The position numbers and the translations under genes are program-made. Shown here piece after piece: positions 44,912 to 57,222 of a stretch of 64,000 nucleotides of DNA (position 1 is the stretch's first letter; each line of letters begins with the position of its first letter). Under the pieces are notes generated by a model, which saw only the letters and a program-made list of their open reading frames with translations, had not been told where the DNA came from and did not search any database. Source of the stretch: Isoperla grammatica (taxonomy: Eukaryota > Arthropoda > Insecta > Plecoptera > Perlodidae); the NCBI GenBank assembly GCA_945910005.1, contig OX246738.1, positions 25,403,303-25,467,302 on the forward strand. The letters run 5' to 3'.

Positions 44912-47900
44912 TTAAAAACTGGACTACAATAATTGAAATATTTTAACGGTCCCGGCAAACCAAATATATTATTGGAATTTATTTTTACAATAATTACAAC
45001 CTCAACTATTAAAACATTTTAATTTGTTTAAATCTTGTATTTAGTTCTAACGAAACAACATCGTGTATATTCATCACTCTTTTAATACTATATAGGTAAA
45101 GAGCGTTTTAAAGATAACTAAACAAGCTAATTTCACGAGAATGATTTCCTTTGACAATTCTTTTTCCCGTTAGAACCTAGCTATTGAAAATATTCATATT
45201 TTATAATATTATATATACAATTTCTGACTTGACGACTGGTTTAGACTTAAAAATACCGCAAACATAGGAAGCAAGCATGGCAAGTGTAGCGAAGATCTCC
45301 CATCGACCCACCCTGGCATTGAACCAGCGCCATTTACACCCACGAGACTAAACTATTCTCCTTGGCCTTAACGCGAACAATTACCAGAACGGTTTCCGTT
45401 GTAAGTTGACGCTTTTCCAGAGGCACTCAGCGCTTTCCCATACTTGCGCCCAGTCTGCATGCGGATAACCTAATGGTCACATTAACAATTCAGCTATACT
45501 TAGTGCAATGGGTAAAGAAAGCTCACCATTGTCTTGATAGTGAGGGGTTCCCGCCCCACCGCAAACATGGCGGAAGGTTTTGGATCGGTTTCAGATCCAA
45601 TTATACCCCCGAATCACGACCGCACTGGATCATGGGCTCAAAGTCCGACTTCGAACTTTGAGACTAATCTTGTGCTCAGTTACTGTGAAATTTTATCCGT
45701 CAATTGCGGCTTTGACTTTTGTATTCAGTTTAGTTGCAGGAAATTAGCATATACTGATTAAGGATCTCCTAATAACTCTGAGCTACTAAGCACTCACATT
45801 AACTCAGAGAAACCATATACATACACATTATACTTAAATGTATAAATGAATCCCAGTGTTATCTTATTTTGAATTTAAATTTCAGTTTTATTGGTTATGT
45901 AGAATGTAGACATCTATTGAAAATTAAGATTGTATATTTGCTTAAATAAGCTTTCTAATTTCCATGTGTTCTGTGTACATATTCTTGGCATCGGATAAAA
46001 CGGGAAATTAGTAATACGGCTTTGAATAAATAATGTTCTGAAAACAGTTTCATAACTTCTGTTAACATTTCTAAGAATATTGGCGACGTTTTATATCATG
46101 TTAAAACTGTAAGATGTGCTTACATGTTATTTATAACGGCGACTAAAGAAATTATATAAACTTCATACTACTATTTTTAAAAGAGTTTTCTATGAAGAGT
46201 GTGCTTACTTTATGCTAATTTATCGTAGAGTTATTGTGAGTTACATTTTACTGGATTTCTCATATAATTTTTTCTTTTATTATTGTTTTCATTTTACGAT
46301 TCTGTTAACATTTCATTTGAAATTAAAAGAGAATATTAAATATGCTCAATGTCGTGGAAAAGTCATAAAGCGTGGAATCAAGTTCCAGTGTTCTAGAACT
46401 AATTGTCTTTGACTCGTACCTCTTCCGAGAAGCATCAAGTGTTACTCAAGTAACAGACTCAAGTACATCTTGGGCATAAACGAACTGATTATCTTGTCAT
46501 ATTAAAAATAAGAATAATTAAATACTTATAGTATTCAGTAGTAGTATTTTTGACTTAATCAATCATCAATAACTATGGATCGTCAATAATTAGAATTAAA
46601 TCACTGGTACAAAATCACTGTGGTTTTACAATTGAAAGAATATCATGCAGTGAGCGTTTTAAAGTTGTTCTGACCAAGATCTGAAACCGTTCACAATTGG
46701 TTCTGGAATCCACATTCTCACATTTGTTTGGCGAGAGCTTCAACCATATCAACTGAAAATGTACTTTAAACTATGTTAGCTTAAAAAAACGCAGACAAAT
46801 AAAAGCATTTAACGCGATCGTGCTATTTGTTTTAACAACATTACACCCCGTACCAGATAGAATTTCCACTGCATTGAACCAGGTTTTGCCTTCGCTTAGT
46901 ATCAGTTTTATTATTCTGATCAGCACTGAATTTATACTGTATATTCTCCATAGTCAAATCTAGGTTTATTTTCAGTAGTTCAACATTTCCTTCATTGCTG
47001 ATTCTATATAGCATCGTTAACGGCTTTGACCTCCGATTGCCGTGGAATAAAATAGCGGATACTGTCTTACGTTGTGTCTTAAAATGATAAGCGGCTGAAC
47101 ATTTTATATTTACATATTATAACGACCAAGATTTATAGATATCGTGGGAATAAAATATGTAACCTGCAATAAGAATTTACGTTTGATTATGACAAGTAAC
47201 TGCAGCCGTAAAACGCAAAAGTAGTTGCAGTTTGAAAGAGGCTTTATTTTAAGAATTGAAAATAATTTGCGAAAGCTCTTATTCTTATTATAGGTAGATA
47301 AAAGTATAGTTACGGTCGGTTTAGTTTGAGTTGGGTTCGTGTGTTGTTCAGCCACATTCAGTGGAATGTGGAATGTTAGTCAAGATGGTATTGAATATGA
47401 TATTATACTCGGCACTAAAACACTTTCCAAGCAACAGTTATCAACAACTCATAAAATGATGATAATCGGATGGAATCTTTGGAAGATAAGGGAAATCATG
47501 AATATTTAAAGAAAACTAAACGTTTAAATAGATATTTTGTAACGTCGCGGTTAAAGATACATGGATGGCGTATTATGAACATTGGTGATACACTTTAAAC
47601 TTGCAGAACAAAATGAACGTGTTTGTTAATCACAACACTACTAACAATTAATATGAAATGTCGATTTAATTTTGAACATACGGTTGAAGAACATAAACAA
47701 CCTTTTTTTTTTAGCAACATTTCGTTTAAAAACTGAGAACTTTTCATTACACAATAATGATGAATTAGACGAAAAAAAGGTTACATATTATATTTATTTG
47801 GAAGTAATAAGTATGTCTTCTATCAAGTCATTACTTAGTAGTTATAAATGTTCGAGGGGGGTGGGGTGGGGGATCATATATATAGATTTAAAATCGTGAC

Positions 47901-48699
47901 CCGGCACCTCCACCAAATGTGAGTATTTTGAGTCGGAGGTCTAAATCCCCCCCCCCTTCGCCACACCCCAACATACACACTCCTAAACAAATAATCACAA
48001 ATCCTTCTTAATGCTTCACATGCCCATGTTTATTCTTTTCACTCCGATGTTGCTTGTTTACACAATGTTTGCACATTTACACTTTGCTTGTCACACGTCT
48101 CATAGAACTCAACCTTCTCACAATATTATCAAGACGCGAAACTAAGACCGTCTTCGTTGTTTAATTTATTTTCTCTCACTCCTCTCTTTCATTTTTATTT
48201 TGTGACATACTTGTTAAATCACTCCGCGCTGAAACAGCAGTGTTGCTTTGCTATTCTTGTCTTGTTTCAGCCTTTAGATGCAGAAAACTAGAATGCACAT
48301 TCGTTCTGTGAACCCCGACCTCGATTATATGCATTTTCATACATGCCCTAGTTCGTTTGTTTTACATTAAAGTGTATGTATTGTAAAACTCTTTGTTGCT
48401 TCTTTAATACAAAACACTAGGGTATGTGAGAAATCCACAATATCACAAACATGATTGTATTACTTTATGTGAGTGCGTTTGTTTGAATGTATTATTAGCC
48501 CTACAGTTTTTCAGCGCTTTTGATCAATTTAGTAAATACATAAGCTGTACTTTAAAAATATAAAATTTGTGTTTACAACATATTACCATATACCAACACT
48601 GTTTTAGTTATCTACAAGATTTAGCGATATGAATTAATATTAATCACGTAATCTTTAATGGGCACTATGGTTGCATTTAAAATATAAACACGATGGTGA
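44912..48699. other. Long intergenic tract, no gene seen
   Basis: AT-rich. A tRNA-like B box on the - strand (complement of GGCATTGAACC, 45315..45325) has a plausible A-box region to its right and may be a SINE head. Near 47893 the sequence CCCGGCACCTCCACCA is shared, inverted, with about 59912..59928. G- and C-rich runs lie at 47856..47873 and 47947..47957. Several short frames are unrecognised. Confidence 0.3.
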
Positions 48700-49442
48700 T
48701 TAAGCGAGCGAAGCGAGCGTTTCCACTTGACTCTTATGGCACTTCGTTCTGTTTTTTTGTTTGTGTTTTTTTTTTTTTTTTTTATGTCCGTCGATAGCGG
48801 TCGAACGGAAAGTCCGATCAACTTGAAATTTGGACCATCCACAAGCCTCGATGTGGATTGAAGGTGTATAGTTTTGAGGCAAAATCGTTCGAAAAGTTAC
48901 AAAGTTACACCATAGTTACTGCAAAATATTTTTCTGAAACAAAATGGCGGCAAAATGTGAGATAGCCAGATTTTTCTACAAATTTTTCCGGTCACGAATA
49001 TGTTAATGTAATGGCGATGTGATAAGTATTGGTAAAGTTACACGAAAGTTACTCGAAAATATTTGTCTAAAACGCAGTAACGGCAAAATGTGAGGTGGCT
49101 ATTATATAGTAAATTTTTGTCCGGTCACGAATATACTAATGTAAACGCGATCCAATACGTATTAGAGGCAGAAATTACATTTCTATTGCTGTCAATAAGT
49201 GTTAGTAACGGTGGCGGACCGTGTTGAAAACATGACCACGAAAATTCTTAGCAACGCACATTGCACTGCATACAACAATGTCGGAAAACATAATAGCCAT
49301 GGAAATAAGAACAATTTTTGCAATGCGCATTCTTGAATTGTTGTTAATTGTTGTTCGTATTAGCATTGAATTCTTTTCGCCAGAAAGTTCGTAGATATTG
49401 ACGCGCTCGCTTATCAACGCGTCAAACAGAGCGTTTTCCTAG
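48700..49442 (+). mobile_element. Helitron-like non-autonomous element, copy B (reference copy)
   Basis: Starts TTAAGCGAGCGAAGCGAGCG and ends GAGCGTTTTCCTAG, followed by T. Near the 3' end an 8-bp stem, TTGACGCG (49398..49405) with CGCGTCAA (49418..49425), closes a 12-base loop and lies 17 bases from the terminus. The 743-bp interior has a poly-T run (48767..48783) and three spaced copies of a motif around AAAATGTGA and GGTCACGAATAT. There are no terminal inverted repeats, no target duplication and no open frame. Confidence 0.6.
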
Positions 49443-49840
49443 TTTAGAAACATGCATACTACTTTTATATGAGTGATAAAATTTGTTTTAAAGAATGCCA
49501 ATTAAGAAATATAATTCTAAGATCTTGATGTTATTGAAACGTTAAGTTGAGCATGTTACTCTGACAATCGGAACAACTAAAATATTTGAAAGTTTTAAAT
49601 TCATTGATTGGCTGATACAAAACGAAATTCCGCTTAGGAATCAGTTTGAATATCTTGAAACGTTCTCAAGATACAGATAACCTTTACCTGTTGTGTGTGT
49701 CGGATTCTAGTAGTATAGTATACTCCATACTCTGTTGTCTACAGACGTAAGTTACCTACCCTAGCTTGTCACAAAGTGTGCGTCCGCTAAGCTGACTCGC
49801 GCATCGATCAACACAAGCGACGGATCGTCATTGCGAGATG
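49443..49840. other. Intergenic tract, no gene seen
   Basis: Short AT-rich spacer between the Helitron-like copy and a SINE. Confidence 0.3.
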
Positions 49841-50060
49841 AGCCGATAGCGGTGACTCAGCGGTAAGACTCGAGACTCTAACTCGTGAGGTCGCCGGTTC
49901 GATAACGGCCACCGGCATTCCTGACTGAAGGTTTTTCCGGGGTTTTCCTCAGTCGTTGAGGCGAATCCTAGGATTGAGTCTTACTAATAGATCTAGGACA
50001 TTTCTTTCCAACTGTCCAGACACCCTAATAACCTAGTTATTCACCTGAAGAGGGGCAATT
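49841..50060 (+). mobile_element. tRNA-derived SINE, family 1, best copy
   Basis: The head shows an A-box region TAGCGGTGACTCAGCGG and B box GGTTCGATAAC (49896..49906). The body follows with CACCGGCATTCCTGACTGAAGG, TTTTTCCGGGGTTTTCCTC, a TCTAGGACATTTC segment and the terminal CACCTGAAGAGGGGCAA. It matches 21570..21808 over the body. The tRNA of origin is not clear. Confidence 0.8.
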
Positions 50061-51648
50061 TTTATTTATATATTTATGTATGAATTGGCCACATTCATCA
50101 CTTTATGCCGTTTTACAGTGTCCAGTATAACAAGTGATGATTAACAACGATGCATGATGATGATTATGAAGAGGAGAGAAGGGGAAATTCATACCGGCAT
50201 GAAGCCTACTCCGGTCGAAATAGTAAACAGGTGTACACCCTGTAACAGGGATTCCTACGGAAAATTATTATTACTGTCGCGAGGTGAGTGACAACCGTAC
50301 ACATTGGAGAGGATAATTGTTCGTTTCCTAAACCATGCTGGCAAGATGAGTTCTTTGAATAGTCTGTTCTTCTCTAAGGAAGTGAGATCCGTGATAACGT
50401 CTAGGGGCCCCGTGACAATTGAAATACCACAGAATGCTGTTATCTCGTACTCGCCTTTGTGCTACACGTTTGAGACTTGAGACGAAATGTGAACTTCATC
50501 CTGCAAATTAAAACAGGAATGAGACACTTCTAACGTAGAACGAGGACGATTGTAACAATGGACGAATGAGGGAGAACATTGATATGCTTTTTAAACTTTC
50601 TTACTTTAAAAGCTTTAATTGTTAGGTAAGGGTCGAAATGAACTTTTTGTACTCTAGCCTGGAACCATTTTCCCTAGCCTGGAGTCGAAAACCATTATAT
50701 TGATAAAAACGGATCATACGTTAAAAATGCTTACCATAGAAAATAAGAAAGATACGTGTATACTCTGAAAGGAAAATATAATGAATTTAGCATTTAAATT
50801 AACACAATATAATAATTTGTTGTCTGTTCACACATGCATTTGAGCTTGGTTGTGGAACTGTATCCTTTGCGGCCTACTGTATTTATTTTATATCTATCCT
50901 ATTAAGTTGTAAAACTTGTTTACAAAGAAGACAATAAATAAAAGTACACACTAATGAACAAATAATAAAATAGCAAAACAACAATACTAAAAACTGTACT
51001 ATTGACAAAAAATTTAGAATGAGAAGAAAAATAAAAGTGGCATACATGCAGTTATGCGTACTGATAAATTTTCTGAAACATAAATTGTCTTTATGACAAG
51101 ATTTGTTTCCTGTAGCTAACTCATTCTCACAATTTTAGGAACTGTAGTAACGTTCGTGCCATTCAATTTATAGCTGACACACTACCACACAACCTTCATA
51201 AAGTGTCTCTCGGCATATTCAAAGATTATCTACTGTGCGCAGTTAGTCAGAAGTAGCACCATACGTCATTGATGGGAAAACACGTTTATGACAGCAGCGA
51301 TGGCATACGTGCTCTCCAAGACAGATGCTGGCAATAATAGCTACAGACTTCACTTTGCAGTTAACAGTGTCGTTATCGATCTGGCTGTAGGATGATACAC
51401 AACGTCATCCAGTGGCGAACTATATTTATGTTCTAAGGACTCTTGGGTAGATCCCAGCTGCCGGAGGCGGAAATTTTTTTCAAAATTGTCTTTTGTCAGA
51501 TTATGGAAAAATACTTTTGTGGAATTATAACTACAGTCAGATAGATGTTGTTGTTAGTACTGCAAGCCTGTAATCGTGGTGCCCAATTTGGTAGGGGCCT
51601 ATTTCTCGGGCTCCCTTTTGCTAGAACAGCAGCCTACCAGAATGGAGG
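50061..51648. other. Intergenic tract, no gene seen
   Basis: AT-rich. CAGTGGCGAACTA at 51410..51422 looks like a hAT left end, and AGCTGCCGGAGGCGGAAA at about 51457 resembles the internal motif of family A, but no matching right end was found. Confidence 0.3.
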
Positions 51649-51840
51649 CTACAGTTGCATTTCTCAGCCACTGTCTACCCCCGCACCTACTACTTGTGGC
51701 GAGTGCAAATGTTAGTATATGTGAAATATACCTGTCAAGGTGTTGCTTAGTCTTTTGCACTCGCCACAAGGGGTGATATGAGGGGGGGGGGGGGGGGGGA
51801 GGGAGGGGGGTGTAGACATTGGCAGAGAAATGCAACTACG
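51649..51840. repeat. Foldback element with G-expanded right arm
   Basis: The core arms TTTGCACTCGCCACAAG (51754..51770) and its perfect complement at 51693..51709 are 17 bp. Pairing resumes outward: CAGTTGCATTTCTC...TGTCTACCCCC on the left against TGTAGACATTGGCAGAGAAATGCAACTA on the right (written in two halves, TGTAGACATT and GGCAGAGAAATGCAACTA). The right arm has gained a long G run (51782..51810). Confidence 0.75.
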
Positions 51841-52480
51841 TACTGCAGTCTCTACGTGGAGTACACTTGTTTAACAGCACATTAGCGCGTAATACTGTAC
51901 AAGTACGCAGGTAAAATTGGAGTGGCTAAGAAACGTTTAGGCATTATCTTGTCCTTAGAATTCAAAACTAGCGTGGTGTGCTTCTAACGAAGGGAGGTTA
52001 GAGAGGAGAGGGGAGCAATACGAGGGGGACATAATTCACTTACAATGAAAGTAATGTATCATGGTGAATGCCGCATTCCCTTTAAAACAAGAGGTTTAAA
52101 TGAGTTTTTCCAGCAAAATCTTAAATCGGAGTAAATAAATAATTGTTGTCACCTGTTCACCCCATATGTAGGAATTTATTCAAGTGTGTTCTACCTCCAT
52201 TGACAATCTGTAATGCTCAGTTAACTGTGTGCTCGTACTCTTGCCTGGTTGCAGGATTAGTACCGCTAATAATAAATCATTGTTGGTGCGATCCACCTGT
52301 GTTCTGTCACAATGGGATTCACTTATGCCAGTGCGGCTGTTTGTCATATTATTTCCAGCTTTAATAGTGATTTTAAAATGCTAAAGCATTGCCACTGGAT
52401 ATCATATCGATTTATAAATTGAATGGTGCTATACATAGGCGAAAAAAACCATATTTTCTCTTGGAACAATGTTAGCAATT
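51841..52480. other. Intergenic tract, no gene seen
   Basis: No recognisable coding or repeat structure. The 73-codon frame at 52143..52364 is unassigned. Confidence 0.3.
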
Positions 52481-52645
52481 AGCTCGAGAAAGAGAAATAA
52501 AAATAGAAAGAGCAATAGCAATAGCAAGAGCAAGAGAAAGAGCAAGAGCGAGAGCGAGAACGAGAACGAGAACGAGAACGAGAACGAGAACGAGAACGAG
52601 AACGAGAACGAGAACGAGAACGAGAACGAGAACGAGAACGAGAGA
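52481..52645. repeat. Purine-rich hexanucleotide array (GAGAAC)
   Basis: The array begins as AGAAAGAGCAATAGC-like variants and becomes pure GAGAAC/CGAGAA at 52555..52640. The gradient of sequence purity suggests growth at the right side. Confidence 0.97.
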
Positions 52646-52795
52646 TACATATGATCTGTCAGACGGGATTAAGACCTGTAAGACCTGATTGAGTAGTAAA
52701 TGAGTTACTGACGAAATTTGTTCTGTGATTGGTCCAGCTTTAAAAGAATACAACTAATAAGATATTGTTATTGTGAAAGCCACTAATCAACTAAT

Positions 52796-52870
52796 CTCGA
52801 CTGGGAATCAAACCCAGATCTCGCACTTGGTCGGTCACCTTAACCCCTTGACCACCGGGACTGCCAGTTT
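52796..52870 (-). mobile_element. tRNA-like sequence, SINE head or tRNA pseudogene
   Basis: On the - strand, A-box region GGTGGTCAAGGGGTTAAGG and B box GGTTTGATTCC, with a perfect 5-bp T stem (CTGGG/CCCAG, 52801..52817) around a 7-base loop. It looks like a tRNA head but I cannot close a 7-bp acceptor stem, so I do not call a tRNA gene. Confidence 0.5.
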
Positions 52871-53100
52871 ATAATGTCTGCATATTGCGCATTATAACAT
52901 ATATGTGATATTAATTTAAAAGTACGGTGGCTAGTTTAAATTAAAAACCACAATGGTTAAATCAAACTACGCTATCCGTAATGAAACAATCACTCCATCT
53001 AAATAATAAAAACAACTTTCCATAAAGTGATTCTGTCTGTATAATGCATAAAATGTTTTAATTAAATTCACATCGGGTGATATTCCCGTTGGTTGCTGTA

Positions 53101-53167
53101 GCTGTGACTGTGACTGTGACTGTGAGTGTGACTGTGACTGTGACTCTGACTGTGACTGTGACTGTGG
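53101..53167. repeat. CTGTGA hexanucleotide microsatellite
   Basis: About eleven units with a few GTGA/CTCTGA variants. Confidence 0.95.
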
Positions 53168-54408
53168 CTGCCTATTTCAGTCCCTCCAATAATATTCATC
53201 TGGCATTTAACTCTCTTTTAAATCACTTTCTTATTGACACCTCCTCCCGGCCTATTCTTGGATCTCGACCCTTCATAATTCAACTATCTTCTGCTATACA
53301 AGATTTAGCTCTGTGACTATGCAAAATCCTAGTTTCTTATGCATCGGCGATACTTTTCGTAGTTCAAGTGTTTGTTTTATTAATGAACAACTTGTAAAGA
53401 AGTTCCAAGCAGCTAAGTTTGAGATCGATTAGTTGAAGAAACTTGGATACTTTTAAAGCAAAAGGTTAATTTTCAGTGATGAGGCCAGGTGATGTTTTGG
53501 AAAAGGAAACTTTGTAAGTTTCTAAGATTTTGACTGGTGGATCTATGTTTGAAAGTTAAAGTTTATGAAACAAATTTCAACTTTTACAAATTGTGTGTGG
53601 TCGTAAAAACGGCATTTCCTTTAGGTTAGTCGTGTGAAACCTGATACGAAATTGGGTGGCAACTTGTGTACCCACTTGACCTCACAGAACTTCTTGAAGG
53701 CTGAACTGTCTGGTGTTCATTGTTATATTGATTCACAGGCGAGTACCGGTGACCAAAAACTAAAGAGCCTCGATCCCCGCTTCGGCAATTATGACCCAAA
53801 GGCTTCATCTAATAGTTTCCTCATTCATAAGGCAGATGATTCAGTCCTACTAACAATCCTCTTCGTATATTACTAACAACTATACAAATATTTATAGTTA
53901 GCAGAAGACGGGAGATCCCACAGTCCTAGATTTTTTATGAAACATCATAATTTGTATTATGTTTATTAATATATAATATTCAAAAATGAATACTTTATAC
54001 TAAACACACAAACATTACATTAAGCATTGTATTATTCAACATAATAGACTTAGCGTTAGCACAAACTATCCTTATAGTCTTGTGAAACAGATAGTAGCAA
54101 ACATCGTTCAAGGAAGTGTTTGGACCCAGTGTAAACTTAACAACCCTTCTGTAAAGCGAATTGAGATTGGTATACGTGTTGTACAAATGTTGACCGAGAG
54201 ATTTCTTGTTGGATTATTGGTATCACAATAAACATTCCTTCCAAGTAAGATCGCGTTGTGATGCCTCCCCCCCCCCTTCTTATCTCATCCGAACACACCC
54301 CTAGCCAATCCACTCAATACCCCGTCTCGGCCAATATTTGCTCAATGTCCGAGCCTGTACACGCGGAGCCAAGAATGCAGCGATGGATCCAATGATCTTT
54401 GCAATCAA
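53168..54408. other. Intergenic tract, no gene seen
   Basis: Open frames at 53634..53876 and elsewhere are unrecognised. A phrase reading LIFSDEAR in one frame (53465..53490) recalls mariner/Tc transposases but is followed at once by a stop and has no supporting flanks. Confidence 0.3.
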
Positions 54409-54687
54409 TAGGCCGGCACGTCACGGCACGGCACGGCACGGCACGGCACGGCACGGCACGGCACGGCACGGCACGGCACGGCACGGCACGGCACGGCACG
54501 GCACGGCACGGAACGGAACGGAACGTCACGGCGCGACCCGTCAAAACGAAGATACGGATTAAATGAATGTAAATAAACAAACCTCCGCACACCGTGACGG
54601 GTCGGGTCGGTGTGCAGAGGTTCATACATTCATTTAATCCCTACCGTCGTTTTGACGTGCCGTGACGTGCCGTGACGTGCCGGCCTA
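54409..54687. repeat. Foldback element with expanded GGCAC array in one arm
   Basis: Terminal TAGGCCGGCACGTCACGGCA (54409..54428) pairs with the right end at 54687. The inner arms CCTCCGCACACC (54582..54593) and GGTGTGCAGAGG (54609..54620) surround a 15-base loop. The arms also share TCAAAACGA and GGATTAAATGAATGTA. The left arm is about 185 bp against 79 bp on the right, because a GGCAC pentamer array (54417..54512) has expanded only there. Confidence 0.85.
54417..54512. repeat. GGCAC pentanucleotide microsatellite
   Basis: About 17 GGCAC units, ending in GGAAC variants. It lies inside the left arm of the foldback element and produces spurious Arg-Ala-Val-Pro-Cys-type frames. Confidence 0.97.
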
Positions 54688-54844
54688 GTGTGCAGCAAGA
54701 TTTAGGTTCATTCTCTGTCATTCGCTCACGCCTCCGTAACTTGTTCGCTGCTGCCATAACACAATTAGGCTCTTAATTTACACTTTTCAATCAAACAAAA
54801 AATAACGAAACAAATATTGTAAATTTGTATTTATATAGTGTAGA

Positions 54845-55956
54845 CAGTGGCGGCTCGTGGGCCATTGTCCCGGGGGGGGGACATGTTACTTGTGAAACGC
54901 AAGTACACAACTTAAAATTACACGATACATTTAGTGAGAATTTAATGTACTTATTACTCACCCATTATCAGTTTGTTGGATGTCTAACAGTGGAGTAGGC
55001 CGTCCTAGTTTTTTAATTTCTAGCTAAACAATAAATGGTACCTGATTTTCAATTAAAATAAAAATGTGTTGGACTGAATTCATGTTTAAACATTCAACAA
55101 TAGCACTCACAACATCCGACCGCACAAATCGAAATCTCGACACAGACTGAACCCACAAATACATACTGGAGGTGATCTGTTCAAGTAAAATATTACAAAA
55201 ATAAATGTCAAATTGCCTTTTCTAGGAACTCTTATTATTATGTTGGGAGGGGTGAGCATTTTCCCTGAACTACTTTTTTTCCTTCCTAATCTTCGTCTTT
55301 TGTGTGACTGGCACGTACTAGTGAGACAGGTATGTGACAGAGAGATGTCCACTCCACGTGGACTGAAAGTGACCACAAATCAGAATGCGAGTTTGGGACT
55401 ATTCTCCAATAGGAAGGCTTTCACACTAATAGGCGGAGCTTTTATAAAATTATATTTGCAACAGGTTGTTTAGTGATGTATTGTGCTGTACTACTACCCT
55501 TGAAACTTGCACAGAGAATAGAAATATTTCTTAAACTCCCTATGGTCTCTGGCGCGAAAGAGGATAGAGATGAAAACACGTTCGATTTCGACCCGAACTC
55601 GGCTTCGGTCACCACTTTCTCTGTGCCCGAGGAGGCTGCATTTAGCGACGTGTAAAGTGTGGGATTCATAGCTGCAGGTAGTGTTGACTAGACCCCATTA
55701 GATTGGCTAGAGCAGTCCCGGCTCATCAGGCTTGTGCCCGGAGAGCGCGAACTACTGTTCAAACTAAAACATTTGGCTTCACAAACGTAATAGAAACATT
55801 TTCAACATTTCAAAACATTTTATAAATTAAAAATAAGTAGGTATTTAAGCAACGTATTATTGGCCAGGCTAATTTATTTATAATAATGATTAATGGTTAC
55901 CAATAATTAATAGGTGGGGCACGTGACCGTGTGCCCTTATAGTAGAGCCGCCCCTG
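54845..55956. mobile_element. hAT non-autonomous element, family G
   Basis: Ends CAGTGGCGGCTC and GAGCCGCCCCTG are imperfect inverted repeats (one mismatch) flanked by the perfect 8-bp duplication AGTGTAGA (54837..54844 and 55957..55964). A short G run follows the left end. The 1112-bp interior contains two adjacent + strand frames (55213..55473 and 55473..55655) whose translations I do not recognise; they may be remnants of an element protein. Confidence 0.93.
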
Positions 55957-55965
55957 AGTGTAGAC

Positions 55966-56140
55966 CTACCCACTCATTTATAAGAATTGATTTTCAGTGG
56001 GGGGACATTTCTACCATTTATTATAATTATATGCTTCTTTCCTATGACGGCTCCAGTAACCCCAGCCCGAACCGGGATTCGAAACCTTGAACTTCTGTAT
56101 TGATAGCAGGAATAAACCCACTATAGAGCAACCATGGTAA
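55966..56140 (-). mobile_element. tRNA-derived SINE, family 2, eroded copy
   Basis: Shares with 26930..27310 the layout CACTCA ... TTGATTTTCAGTGG, then ATGACGGCTCCAGTAACC, and a degenerate tRNA-like head (complement of GGGATTCGAAACC, then TGATAGCAGG). Much of the middle is deleted. It directly follows the target duplication of hAT family G. Confidence 0.5.
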
Positions 56141-56300
56141 CCGTGAATATAATTCAGAGTTCACAAAACACAAATTATTTTTGTCTATAAAGTGCACTCT
56201 TAAGGCGGATCTACACAAAGACGTAGTGTGTAATGGATAATGCATAATGCGTTGTCGTAATGTTGGAACATAGCAAGTAGTACTGGCGTCCACACTAAAG

Positions 56301-56500
56301 NNNNNNNNNNNNNNNNNNNNNNNNNNNNNNNNNNNNNNNNNNNNNNNNNNNNNNNNNNNNNNNNNNNNNNNNNNNNNNNNNNNNNNNNNNNNNNNNNNNN
56401 NNNNNNNNNNNNNNNNNNNNNNNNNNNNNNNNNNNNNNNNNNNNNNNNNNNNNNNNNNNNNNNNNNNNNNNNNNNNNNNNNNNNNNNNNNNNNNNNNNNN
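56301..56500. other. Assembly gap, 200 N
   Basis: Exactly 200 unknown bases, a conventional placeholder length, abutting a very long TACA array. The true size is unknown. Open frames that cross it are meaningless. Confidence 0.99.
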
Positions 56501-56508
56501 CATAAATA

Positions 56509-57190
56509 CATACATACATACGTACATACATACATACATACATACATACATACATACATACATACATACATACATACATACATACATACATACATACATA
56601 CATACATACATACATACATACATACATACATACATACATACATACATACATACATACATACATACATACATACATACATACATACATACATACATACATA
56701 CATACATACATACATACATACATACATACATACATACATACATACATACATACATACATACATACATACATACATACATACATACATACATACATACATA
56801 CATACATACATACATACATACATACATACATACATACATACATACATACATACATACATACATACATACATACATACATACATACATACATACATACATA
56901 CATACATACATACATACATACATACATACATACATACATACATACATACATACATACATACACACACACATACATACATACACACATACATACATACATA
57001 CATACATACATACATACATACATACATACATACATACATACATACATACATACATACATACATACATACATACATACATACATACATACATACATACATA
57101 CATACATACATACATACATACATACATACATACATACATACATACATACATACATACATACATACATACATACATACATACATACATACA

Positions 57191-57221
<31 letters not shown>

Positions 57222-57222
57222 T
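56509..57222. repeat. TACA microsatellite, over 700 bp
   Basis: Nearly pure (TACA)n with CACACACA interruptions near 56961..56990. It touches the assembly gap, so its real length is probably greater. It produces Met-Tyr-Val-Cys frames on the - strand that are not genes. Confidence 0.98.

Noticed and set aside
51410..52396. Possible hAT element starting CAGTGGCGAACTA
   Set aside because: The only candidate right end (GCCACTG near 52391) lacks matching terminal sequence and the flanking 8-mers disagree.
52429..52753. Leu-Val or Phe-Ser repeat frames suggesting membrane proteins
   Set aside because: They are translations of the GAGAAC purine-rich array.
53465..53500. Phrase LIFSDEAR resembling mariner/Tc transposase
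   Set aside because: A stop follows at once and neither flank nor inverted repeats support a mariner element; too short to claim.
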